From the NCBI GenBank assembly GCA_036732005.1, contig DAINDF010000018.1, positions 5,840-69,839 of the forward strand: a stretch of DNA of 64,000 bases, in the 5' to 3' direction. Source of the stretch: UBA1926 sp036732005 (GTDB lineage: Bacteria; Planctomycetota; Phycisphaerae; Phycisphaerales; UBA1924). The notes under the pieces are model-generated. The model saw only the letters and a program-made list of their open reading frames with translations. It ran no database searches and was not told the DNA's origin. Of the stretch, positions 44,581 through 52,700 are shown in pieces. Position 1 is the stretch's first letter, and each line of letters begins with the position of its first letter. The position numbers and the translations under genes are program-made.

Positions 44581-44684
44581 GGGCTGAGGATAGTGGCTCG
44601 GGGCCCGGGTCGCGTGGGACCCGCTCGCGGCCCGCCTACCCTCCGGCGAAGGGGCGTTGACCCCGCGAATCGAGGACGATCACC

Positions 44685-45914
44685 ATGGCACAACTCATCG
44701 AGGGCAACGCGGTCATCGGGCAGTCCGGCGGGCCCACCGCGGTCATCAACCAGTCGCTCGTCGGCGTCGTCGAGGGCCTCCTCGCCGAGGGCGCGGGCAA
44801 GCCAGGCAACCCCATCCGACGCGTCCTCGGCATGCGACACGGCGTCCGGGGGCTGACCGGAGACCAACTCGTCGACCTGACCGAGAAGGACCAGGCCGTC
44901 CTCAACGCCGTCGCCCGAACCCCCTCGGCCGCCCTCGGGTCGACGCGTGACAAGCCCGACGCGGAATACTGCAAGCGCATCTTCCACGCCTGCGAGAAAC
45001 ACGCCATCCGCTACTTCTTCTACATCGGCGGCAACGACTCCTCGGACACATGCCGCATCGTCAACGAACTCGCGAACCAGGCGGGGTACGAGCTCCGCTG
45101 CTTCCATGTCCCCAAGACCGTCGACAACGACCTGCCCGTCAACGACCACACGCCGGGCTTCCCGTCCGCGGCGCGGTATGTCGCGACGGCCTTCATGGCC
45201 GACAACCTCGACAACGCCTCGATCCCCGGCATCAAGATCAATGTCATCATGGGCCGGCACGCGGGCTTCCTGACCGGGGCCGCGGCGCTCGCCCGCCGCC
45301 AGCCCGACGACGGCCCGCATGTGATCTGCCTGCCCGAGGTTCCCTTCCATCTCGAGTCGTTCGTCGAGCGTGTGGCGGAGGTCTACGACCGCCTCGGGCG
45401 TTGCCAGATCGCGGTGAGCGAGGGCATCCAGGACGCCGAGGGAACACCCATCGGCGCGATGCTCATCCAGGGCGAGAAGGACGCCCACGGGAATGTCCAG
45501 CTCTCGGGCTCGGGCGCCCTGGGCGATCAGCTCGCCAACATCCTCAAGACCCGCCTCAAGTCCGCCGCCGGCAAGACCCCGCGCATCCGCGCCGACACCT
45601 TCGGGTACCTCCAGCGCTGCTGGCCCGACCCCTCCCCGATCGACGCCGAGGAGGCACGCCGCGCCGGGCGGTACGCGGGCGTCCTCGCCGCCAGCGGCGA
45701 CCTCGACGGCTCCGTCGCCATCCTCCGCACCGGCAAGGGCTACGCCGGGCAGGACTACCGCTCCGAACTCGACCGGATCGACCTCACCAGGGTCGCCGCC
45801 AAAACCCGCCACATGGAGCCCAACCTCATCCTGGGCGACTTCGATGTCTCGGGCGAGTTCCTCGATTACCTCCGCCCGCTGGTCGGCGAACTCCCGGTGT
45901 TCGGCAGGCTGTGA
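44685..45914 (+). CDS. 6-phosphofructokinase, probably pyrophosphate-dependent
   Basis: This glycolytic enzyme (409 residues) phosphorylates fructose 6-phosphate. The donor-binding loop is 'VIGQSGGPTAVINQSL' near the N-terminus. Two positions set donor choice: 'GGNDSSDT' (~114) has Asp where ATP enzymes have Gly, and 'PKTVDNDL' (~142) has Lys, so PPi is the expected donor and the step would be reversible. 'MGRHAGFL' (~188) binds the sugar phosphate. 'ISEG'-type active-site sequence appears as 'AVSEGIQD'. GAGGA lies 8 bases before the ATG. Divergent from the amidohydrolase pair. Confidence 0.92.
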   Translation: MAQLIEGNAVIGQSGGPTAVINQSLVGVVEGLLAEGAGKPGNPIRRVLGMRHGVRGLTGDQLVDLTEKDQAVLNAVARTPSAALGSTRDKPDAEYCKRIFHACEKHAIRYFFYIGGNDSSDTCRIVNELANQAGYELRCFHVPKTVDNDLPVNDHTPGFPSAARYVATAFMADNLDNASIPGIKINVIMGRHAGFLTGAAALARRQPDDGPHVICLPEVPFHLESFVERVAEVYDRLGRCQIAVSEGIQDAEGTPIGAMLIQGEKDAHGNVQLSGSGALGDQLANILKTRLKSAAGKTPRIRADTFGYLQRCWPDPSPIDAEEARRAGRYAGVLAASGDLDGSVAILRTGKGYAGQDYRSELDRIDLTRVAAKTRHMEPNLILGDFDVSGEFLDYLRPLVGELPVFGRL

Positions 45915-45970
45915 CCGGTTGACCCCGCCCGGCCAGGCGCCGGCCGCGCGGCGCCCGTGCAGGAGGCGCG

Positions 45971-46345
45971 ATGTACGAGATCACGGTTGAACGAGAGTTC
46001 TGCGCCGCCCACGCGCTCACCATCGCCGGCGTGCGCGAGCCCATCCACGGGCACAACTTCCGCGTCACCGTCACTCTCGAGGGGCAGACCCTCGACGAGG
46101 ACGGCCTGCTCTGCGATTTTCACACGGTCAACGCGGTCCTGAAGGACATCTGCAGGCCGCTGGTCAACGCCAACCTGAACGAGACACCCCCGTTCGACCG
46201 TGTCAATCCCAGCGCCGAGCAGATCGCTCGTCACATCGCCGATGAGCTCGCCGGGCGGCTCGACGACGCCCTCGCGCCCGAGGCCCGGGTCGCGTCGGTG
46301 CGCGTCACCGAGACCACCGGGTGTTCAGCGGTCTACCGCCGCTAG
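45971..46345 (+). CDS. 6-pyruvoyltetrahydropterin synthase family protein, PTPS-III-like
   Basis: A 124-residue T-fold enzyme. The zinc histidines are in 'EFCAAHAL' (~16) and 'EPIHGHNF' (~29-36). Family type is read from the residues before HGH: QueD and animal PTPS have CxxxHGH, whereas this protein has ExxHGH, the signature described for PTPS-III. PTPS-III converts dihydroneopterin triphosphate to 6-hydroxymethyl-dihydropterin and so replaces FolB in folate synthesis. C-terminal 'VRVTETTGCSAVY' carries the pterin-anchoring Glu. AGGAGG precedes the ATG. It follows the phosphofructokinase by 56 bases and converges with the kinase gene 7 bases away. The alternative is a QueD with a shifted cysteine. 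Confidence 0.85.
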   Translation: MYEITVEREFCAAHALTIAGVREPIHGHNFRVTVTLEGQTLDEDGLLCDFHTVNAVLKDICRPLVNANLNETPPFDRVNPSAEQIARHIADELAGRLDDALAPEARVASVRVTETTGCSAVYRR

Positions 46346-46352
46346 CCCGATT

Positions 46353-48698
46353 TCAGGCCGCCTCGGCCCGCTCCCGCGTCGCCCACCGCACCAGCCCGAG
46401 AAGATCCTCGGGGCGGAAGGGCTTGGAGAGGTACCCGTCGCAGCCGGCTCGCAGGCATCGATCGCGGTCACCCGCCATCGCGTGCGCGGTGAGCGCGACG
46501 ATCCGCCCCGGATAGCCCCGTTCCCGCGCCCGGGAGGCGACTGTGTACCCATCGATGGTCGGGATCTGCATGTCGAGCAGGACCAGGTCGAACGGCTCGC
46601 CCTGCTCCCACGCCTCGAGCATGCGCCGAAGCCCCGCCTCGCCGTCGCTCTCGATCCTGATCTCGACCGACGACTTGCCAAGCGTGTACGCCACCAGCCG
46701 CTGGTTGTCCGGCCCGTCCTCCACGAGCAGGACGCGTCCCCCGGTCGGCGCGCTGTCGGCCCCGGCGGCGCGAACCCAGGGCCGCTTCGGCTCGCTCAGG
46801 TGGTCGGGGTCGTCGATCACCTCCGCGCCCAGGACCGGGAGCGTGAGCAAGACCCGGAACCTCGTCCCGACCCCCGGCTCCGATTCGATCTCGACGCTCC
46901 CGTTCATCGCCTCCACCAGCCGCCGCGCGATCGTCAGCCCCAGCCCCGTCCCCCCGAACCGCCGCGTGTGCGAAGGGTCCGCCTGCACGAACGGCTGGAA
47001 GACCCGGGCCACCTGGTCGGGGGTCATCCCGATTCCCGAGTCCTCGATCTCGAGCACGAGGCGAGACTTGCCGGCGCTCGCGCCCGCCGGCGCCGAAACG
47101 AGGAGCCGAACGCCGCCCCGCTCGGTGAACTTCACGGCGTTCCCGAGAAGGTTGAGCAGGACCTGCCTCAGCCGGGCCTCGTCGCCGACAAGCCTCGCCG
47201 GCACCGGCGAACCGAGCTCAATCACGAGCGCGATCCCCTTCGCCTGCGCGAGGCTCCGCACCACCGAGACCGACCCGGAGATCAGGTCGCGGACGCTGAA
47301 CGGCTCGCTCGCCAGCACAAGCCGGTTCGCCTCGATCTTCGAGAGATCCAGCACCTCGTTGATCAGGTGCAGCAGGTGCGCGCCGCTCCGCTGGATCGCC
47401 GCGAGCGCCTCGGCCGTGTGCCCCGTCGCCCCCGCCCCGAGTTCGTCCTCGAGCACGCGCGTGTACCCGAGGATCGCCGTCATCGGCGTCCGGACATCGT
47501 GGCTCATGTTCGCGAGGAAAAGGCTCTTGAGCCGGCTGGATTCCTCGGCCCGCTCGGCAAGCTCCCGCAGACGCACCTCGCTCCGTCTCAGGTCCTCCGT
47601 CATCGCCTCGGCCAGCCGCGTCGCTCGGTGGCCCGTCCGCGAGAGCAGCAGGCTGATCGTGCTGACCAGCAGCGAGATCAGCAGCCCGGTAACGCCCGTC
47701 CGATTCGCCGCGGTGAAATCCGGGGCGAACGACTCGCCGGGCTCGACCCGGATGCTCCATTCGTTGTCCGCGTAGGTCCCGTGCAACTCAACAGGTTGGA
47801 TCAGACCCGGCCGCGGCGCGGCGGCCGTTCGGTAGACATCGACGAACTCCCCCTCGGTCCGCAATCGGAGCGCGACCGCCCCGTCGAACGCGTGTCCCGT
47901 TACCACCGCGTCGAAGTAGGCGGCAAGGTCGACCGAGAGCCCCACCCACCCGCGGAGCCCCGAGAGCACCTCGCCGGGGGCCTCGCCCGCGCGCGCGGGC
48001 CCGAACGCGGGGATCGCCAGGAACGCGACCGGTGAGCCCGGGCCATCCCCCCCCAGCGGGGCCCGCGACAGCAATTCGAAGGCGATCCGCCCCGGCTCCG
48101 ACGCCCGGTCGAAGACCTGCCGGGTCGCCGCCGACGCCGCCAGGTCAATCCCCCAGTACGCCTGGTGCAGGTCGCTGGGCGCCTTGCACAGCACCATGTA
48201 ATGGGCGTCCACGGGCTCTGGTTCATCCGTCGCAGGGGGGAGCCGGCGGGCGTAGTCCGGGGCCCCATCGCCCCGCGCGCGCTCGATGAACGACGACAGG
48301 CCGGTCGCGGGCACCCGCTCGATGAAGGCGAGCCCGTCAACACCCGGGACCTCAGCCGTCAGCAGCGACCGGGCGGTGAACCGCTCCCATTCGTCGCGTG
48401 TCAGGTGCTCGCTCGATTCGACCAGGCCGACCGCGGAATTCGCCAGTTGAACCGAGCGGCCCGCGACGACGCTGAGCATTTCGGAGAGCTGGCGGGTCCG
48501 CCGCTCGAAGTGCCTCTGGGCGGTCTTCAACTCCGAGGCGCGGGCCTGCGACCACGCAACCGCCGAGGCGGCCCCGGTCAGCCCCAGCACCAGCAGCGCC
48601 AGCACCCAGGGCCCCACCGGCACCCGCGCCGAGACGCGGGGCGCGGCCCCGGGGAGAGTGTCCCCCTCAACAGATTGACCAGCATCTGCCCGCGGCAT
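46353..48698 (-). CDS. CHASE-domain hybrid sensor histidine kinase with receiver
   Basis: A 781-residue membrane sensor. A first membrane segment (~29-50, 'VLALLVLGLTGAASAVAW') and a second (~330-350, 'GLLISLLVSTISLLLS') enclose a periplasmic CHASE domain ('GVDGLAFIERVPATGLSSF', 'QAYWGIDLAASAATRQ'). Then come HisKA with the phospho-acceptor His near 396 ('FLANMSHDVRTPMTAILG') and HATPase_c ('LLNLLGNAVKFTERG', 'DSGIGMTPDQVARVF', 'GTGLGLTIARRLVEAM'). The C-terminal receiver has the phospho-acceptor Asp near 708 ('LVLLDMQIPTIDGY'). CHASE domains sense small extracellular ligands. No output regulator gene is nearby, so the partner is unknown. Confidence 0.92.
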   Translation of the reverse strand: MPRADAGQSVEGDTLPGAAPRVSARVPVGPWVLALLVLGLTGAASAVAWSQARASELKTAQRHFERRTRQLSEMLSVVAGRSVQLANSAVGLVESSEHLTRDEWERFTARSLLTAEVPGVDGLAFIERVPATGLSSFIERARGDGAPDYARRLPPATDEPEPVDAHYMVLCKAPSDLHQAYWGIDLAASAATRQVFDRASEPGRIAFELLSRAPLGGDGPGSPVAFLAIPAFGPARAGEAPGEVLSGLRGWVGLSVDLAAYFDAVVTGHAFDGAVALRLRTEGEFVDVYRTAAAPRPGLIQPVELHGTYADNEWSIRVEPGESFAPDFTAANRTGVTGLLISLLVSTISLLLSRTGHRATRLAEAMTEDLRRSEVRLRELAERAEESSRLKSLFLANMSHDVRTPMTAILGYTRVLEDELGAGATGHTAEALAAIQRSGAHLLHLINEVLDLSKIEANRLVLASEPFSVRDLISGSVSVVRSLAQAKGIALVIELGSPVPARLVGDEARLRQVLLNLLGNAVKFTERGGVRLLVSAPAGASAGKSRLVLEIEDSGIGMTPDQVARVFQPFVQADPSHTRRFGGTGLGLTIARRLVEAMNGSVEIESEPGVGTRFRVLLTLPVLGAEVIDDPDHLSEPKRPWVRAAGADSAPTGGRVLLVEDGPDNQRLVAYTLGKSSVEIRIESDGEAGLRRMLEAWEQGEPFDLVLLDMQIPTIDGYTVASRARERGYPGRIVALTAHAMAGDRDRCLRAGCDGYLSKPFRPEDLLGLVRWATRERAEAA

Positions 48699-48803
48699 GG
48701 CCCGTCCTGTGACACCTTGATGCCACAGAATCGACGCATAAGCCGACCCAAAACAGCGGAAGTGTGACTCGGGCCCCGCGAATTGCGATCGGCGTGCCCG
48801 AAA

Positions 48804-49802
48804 TCAACGCAGGCCCAGCGCCGCCGCCATCGCCTTCCCCATATCCGAGGGGGTCTCCGCTACAACCGCACCCGCCGATTTCAGGGCCGCGATCTTGCTA
48901 TCGGCCGTGCCCGTCGGCTTGCCCCCCGCCCCGGAGGAGATGATCGCCCCGGCGTGACCCATCCGCTTGCCCGGGGGGGCCGTCCGGCCCGCGATGAACG
49001 CCGCCACGGGCTTGGAGACATGGGCCCGGATGTACTCCGCGGCGGCCTCCTCGTCGGACCCGCCGATCTCCCCGATCATCAGGATCCCGTCGGTCTCGGG
49101 GTCGTCCTGGAACATCCGGATGACATCGATGTGGCTTAGGCCGCGGACCGGATCGCCCCCGATTCCCACGCAGGTGCTCTGGGCCATGCCCAGCTGGCTC
49201 GTCTGCCAGACCGCCTCGTAGGTGAGCGTGCCCGATCGCGACACGATCCCGACCCGCTTGCCGGTGGTGCAGGCCGGGTCCGACAGGTGGGTGTGGATGT
49301 ACCCGGGCATGATCCCGATCTTGCAGCCCTTGTTCGTGTACGGGTTCTGACGCGAGTCGCCCGCGCCGCTCTTGGGTCCGGGCGTGATGATGCCCGGGCA
49401 GTTCGGCCCCAGCAGCACCACCTTGCTCGACTGCCCCAGATCACGCGACCCGTTGAGCTCGTCGATCACCGTGCGAACCTTGACCATGTCGTTGACCGGC
49501 ACGCCTTCCGTGATGCAGCAGACCAGCCGCACCCCGGCCGCCGCCGCCTCGAGCACCGCGTCCGCCGCGAACATGGGCGGGACGAAGATCATCGAGGCCT
49601 CGGCCCCCGTCGCGTCGACCGCCTGCTTGACGGTGTCGAAGATCGGCAGCCCGTTCTCGTCCTTGGTGCCCCCCTTGCCCGGGGTCACCCCGCCGACCAT
49701 CTTCGTCCCGTAGTTGCAGCACCCGCGGGTGTGCACCTTGCCGAACGCGCCCGTGATGCCCTGGCAGATGACCTTGGTGTCGGCGTTGACGAGGATGGCC
49801 AT
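48804..49802 (-). CDS. sucD: Succinate-CoA ligase subunit alpha
   Basis: SucD binds CoA and carries the phosphohistidine in the TCA-cycle step that forms succinate with nucleotide triphosphate. Seen: the CoA Rossmann domain ('KVICQGITGAFGKVHTRG', 'MVGGVTPGKGGT'), 'GPNCPGIITPG', 'GIVSRSGTLTYEAVWQT' and the active-site loop 'GKRMGHAGAIIS' with His ~283. At 332 residues it is ~40 longer than the E. coli protein, because of extra residues around 'NGSRDLGQ', 'SGAGDSRQNPYTNKG' and 'LSDPACTTG'. sucC is not adjacent; normally the two genes are neighbours. Divergent from the polyferredoxin gene. Confidence 0.93.
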   Translation of the reverse strand: MAILVNADTKVICQGITGAFGKVHTRGCCNYGTKMVGGVTPGKGGTKDENGLPIFDTVKQAVDATGAEASMIFVPPMFAADAVLEAAAAGVRLVCCITEGVPVNDMVKVRTVIDELNGSRDLGQSSKVVLLGPNCPGIITPGPKSGAGDSRQNPYTNKGCKIGIMPGYIHTHLSDPACTTGKRVGIVSRSGTLTYEAVWQTSQLGMAQSTCVGIGGDPVRGLSHIDVIRMFQDDPETDGILMIGEIGGSDEEAAAEYIRAHVSKPVAAFIAGRTAPPGKRMGHAGAIISSGAGGKPTGTADSKIAALKSAGAVVAETPSDMGKAMAAALGLR

Positions 49803-49924
49803 GTTCAGTCTCCGCGTTGACCGGACCGGAAAAACCAGCCCGGGATCGACAGGATAGCCGCCGCACCGGCTCCCGACCGTCCGCCCCTGAACCCCCGACC
49901 CCTTCGGCGGATACGCTCCGGATC

Positions 49925-52438
49925 ATGCCCCGCCAATGCACCCCCGCGACCACGCGATCGGTCTCGCTCCCCGTGCTCGGCTCCGCTGCGCCGGGAACGC
50001 CCGCGATGAAACGAACCCGCATCGGCCCCTGGAGGGCCGGCGTGCTCGTCGCCGTGCATGTCCTCATGGTGATCCATGTCATCCAGTGGCTGCTCGTCGG
50101 CACGACGCTCTCCCCCGTCGAGCCCTCCGAATCGATGCAGACACTCGAGAACGGCATCGTCAACGCCGGGGCGATCTTCTTCGGCCTCGCCCTGATCGTC
50201 ACGATCGTCTTCGGGCGCTATGTCTGCGGGTGGCTCTGCCATGTCATCGCCCTCCAGGATTTCTGCGCCTGGCTCATGGGCAAGGCCGGTATTCGCCCCA
50301 AGCCCTTCCGCTCCCGCCTGCTCGTGTTTGTGCCGCTGGTCCTCGGGTCCTACATGTTCCTCTGGCCCAACTTCAAGCGGCTCATCCTCCAGCCCGCGAT
50401 GGACGCCGCCAACATCGACTGGCCCTGGTGGCTCAAGCGCGTCGAGCCCTTCTACGGGTTCCGCAATGAGCTCTTCGTTGAGGACTACTGGGCGACCTTC
50501 CCCGAGTGGTACATCGCCATCCCGTTCATCCTCGTCTGCGGGTTCGCAACCGTCTACTTCCTCGGATCCAAAGCGTTCTGCACCTACGCGTGCCCGTACG
50601 GCGGCATGTTCGGGCTCGTCGAGCCGGTCGCCCCCGTCCGCGTCCGCGTCGATCACGACAAATGCAAGGAGTGCGGGCATTGCACCGCCGCCTGCACCAG
50701 CAATGTCCGTGTCCACGAGGAAATCAAGATCTACGGCATGGTCGTCTCCCCGGGCTGCATGAAGACCATGGACTGCATCAGCGTCTGCCCCAACGAGGCG
50801 CTCTCCATCGCCCCGGGGAGGCCCGCGATGGGCGCCCGGCCCCGCGCGGGGGTCGACGCGGAACGCGCCGCTGTGACCGCCAAGCGATCGCGCCGGTACG
50901 ACCTGAGCCCCGCCGGCGAGATCGCCGCGGCCCTGGTCTTCTTCGTGCTCTTCATCGCAACGCGCGGCATGCTGGACCAGGTCCCGATGCTCATGGCGGG
51001 CGGGCTCGCCGCCGTCGGCACGGGCCTGTCCGTCGTCCTCTGGAAGATGCTCACGACGCCCAACGCGCGCAGCCACCGCCTCGACCTGCGCGTCAAGGGG
51101 CGGCTCCGTCCCGCGGGCATCGCGTTCGCGCTGCTCATGCTCGCCGGGTGGGCCTTCGCCGCGTGGGGGGGCGTGGGCAACTTCGCCCGCTGGCGGGGCG
51201 ATGCGCTCCACGCCGGCGTGGGCATCCCGGTTGACGCCATCCTCCGCCCCGAGTTCGCCCCCTCACCGGAACCCGCCGCCCGCGCCCGCGCCGCCCTCGC
51301 CTGGTACGCCCGCGCCGACGCACCGGGCCGCGGCGGCCTGGGCTGGCGCCTCAGCCCCGACGACGATGTCCGCGTCGCCTACCTCCACGCCGTGCTCGGC
51401 GAGTTCGGCCCCGCGGTCGATGTCCTCCGCCGCGTCGTCGAGCGGGGCAACCCCACCGACGGCCTGATCTTCCAGATGCTCAACCTCCACGCTCGCGACG
51501 CCTCGCGGCAGTTCGAAAAGGACTCGAGCCCGGAGAATGTCGAGCGGCTGAACAACGAATCGCTCCAGATCATGCGCGACGCGATCGCGCAACACCCCGA
51601 ACTCCACGCCGTCCGCCTGCGGCTCTCACGCACGCTGTGGGACGCCTCGCTGCACGATCCCTCGATCTGGGCCGACCCCCCGGTCGCCGAGGCGACCGAC
51701 CCCCGCTTCCTGCTCAGCAAGGGACAGGTGCTCGCGCTCGAAGGCGACCGGGACGGCATGGGCCGCATCCTCGACCGCGTTCTCGAACTCGACCCGCACG
51801 ACCCCGCGATCCGGCTCGAGGCGGCCCAGCTCGCCAACGCGATCGGACGCCCCGCGGACTCGATCCGCCTGGTCGAATCGGTTGTCGCGGAGAAGCCCGA
51901 CGCCGCCACGCTCCTCGGCGCAGCCCGGATCCTCGCCGCCGGGGGGCGCGACGCCGACGCGGCCGCCATCGTCGAGCGTGCCGCCTCGGCAACCGGCGCG
52001 AGCCAGCCGGCGACCATGTTCGAGATCGGGCGCGTCTTCCTCGCCCTGGGGCAGACCGACCGCGGCCTCGCCCTCCTCCGCGAAGCCGCGTCCGGTCAAC
52101 GGCACGACCCCTGGCAGCGCCTCGGGTTCGCGACCGCGCTGGCCCAGATCGGACTGGAACTGGGCCTCGAACCACCGCTCACCGAGGGGATCGCCGAGCT
52201 CCGCGCCCTCGTCGAGCGGCACCCGGAGGAGCCGATCTTCCGTCACGACCTCGCGGGCATGCTGTTCGCCATCAACGATCAATCTGGCGCGATCGACCAG
52301 ATCGTCGAGGCCGCCCGTCTCGCGCCCACCAACGCGCTGCTCGCCGAGCGGGCCTCCCAACTGCTGGGCGCCTCGGGCCGCGCCGAAGAGGCCGCGACTT
52401 GGCGCGCTGAGGCGGCGGCGCGGCGAGCGGCGCCGTGA
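49925..52438 (+). CDS. Membrane polyferredoxin (NapH/CcoG-like) fused to TPR domain
   Basis: An 837-residue fusion. The first ~250 residues hold about five membrane segments ('AGVLVAVHVLMVIHVIQWLL', 'AGAIFFGLALIVTIVFGRY') with 'VCGWLCH' and 'CTYACPYGGMFGL', typical of NapH/CcoG-type iron-sulfur membrane proteins. A ferredoxin domain follows: cluster 1 'CKECGHCTAAC' is complete; cluster 2 reads 'CMKTMDCISVCP', with Thr where the second Cys should be. Two more membrane segments precede ~350 residues of TPR repeats ('VLALEGDRDGMGRILDRVL', 'FEIGRVFLALGQTDRGLAL'). The start may instead be ATG 50006. TACGCT ends 7 bases before ATG 49925. Likely moves electrons across the membrane while docking a partner through the TPRs. 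Confidence 0.82.
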   Translation: MPRQCTPATTRSVSLPVLGSAAPGTPAMKRTRIGPWRAGVLVAVHVLMVIHVIQWLLVGTTLSPVEPSESMQTLENGIVNAGAIFFGLALIVTIVFGRYVCGWLCHVIALQDFCAWLMGKAGIRPKPFRSRLLVFVPLVLGSYMFLWPNFKRLILQPAMDAANIDWPWWLKRVEPFYGFRNELFVEDYWATFPEWYIAIPFILVCGFATVYFLGSKAFCTYACPYGGMFGLVEPVAPVRVRVDHDKCKECGHCTAACTSNVRVHEEIKIYGMVVSPGCMKTMDCISVCPNEALSIAPGRPAMGARPRAGVDAERAAVTAKRSRRYDLSPAGEIAAALVFFVLFIATRGMLDQVPMLMAGGLAAVGTGLSVVLWKMLTTPNARSHRLDLRVKGRLRPAGIAFALLMLAGWAFAAWGGVGNFARWRGDALHAGVGIPVDAILRPEFAPSPEPAARARAALAWYARADAPGRGGLGWRLSPDDDVRVAYLHAVLGEFGPAVDVLRRVVERGNPTDGLIFQMLNLHARDASRQFEKDSSPENVERLNNESLQIMRDAIAQHPELHAVRLRLSRTLWDASLHDPSIWADPPVAEATDPRFLLSKGQVLALEGDRDGMGRILDRVLELDPHDPAIRLEAAQLANAIGRPADSIRLVESVVAEKPDAATLLGAARILAAGGRDADAAAIVERAASATGASQPATMFEIGRVFLALGQTDRGLALLREAASGQRHDPWQRLGFATALAQIGLELGLEPPLTEGIAELRALVERHPEEPIFRHDLAGMLFAINDQSGAIDQIVEAARLAPTNALLAERASQLLGASGRAEEAATWRAEAAARRAAP

Positions 52439-52700
52439 TCCGCCGGAAATTTTGTTCCGCAGGAAAATTCCTGTCGTGCAGTATTTCGAGGCCGCAACTT
52501 GCCGTTCGGAACGCCTGTGGAAGGCGATCGATGGGTCTTGAATAGGCTTCTTTGTACATTCGCGCTGGCACAACACCGACCATCTGCGGTAGTCTGAAGC
52601 CTCAACTTCAACCAGGTTGCTCTCGTGGGGTGTTCCGGGGGCCTGTCGGTCTCTCGGCAGGCGGATTGTCACGAGTCGCACCACCATCAGAAGGGACGGA

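Noticed and set aside
46200..48035. 611-codon plus-strand frame opposite the histidine kinase
   Set aside because: Composition is arginine/proline-rich and typical of an antisense frame; the minus strand has complete kinase motifs.
52460..52473. Inverted repeat CAGGAA/TTCCTG after the polyferredoxin gene
   Set aside because: The loop is only two bases and no T-run follows; not convincing as terminator or operator.
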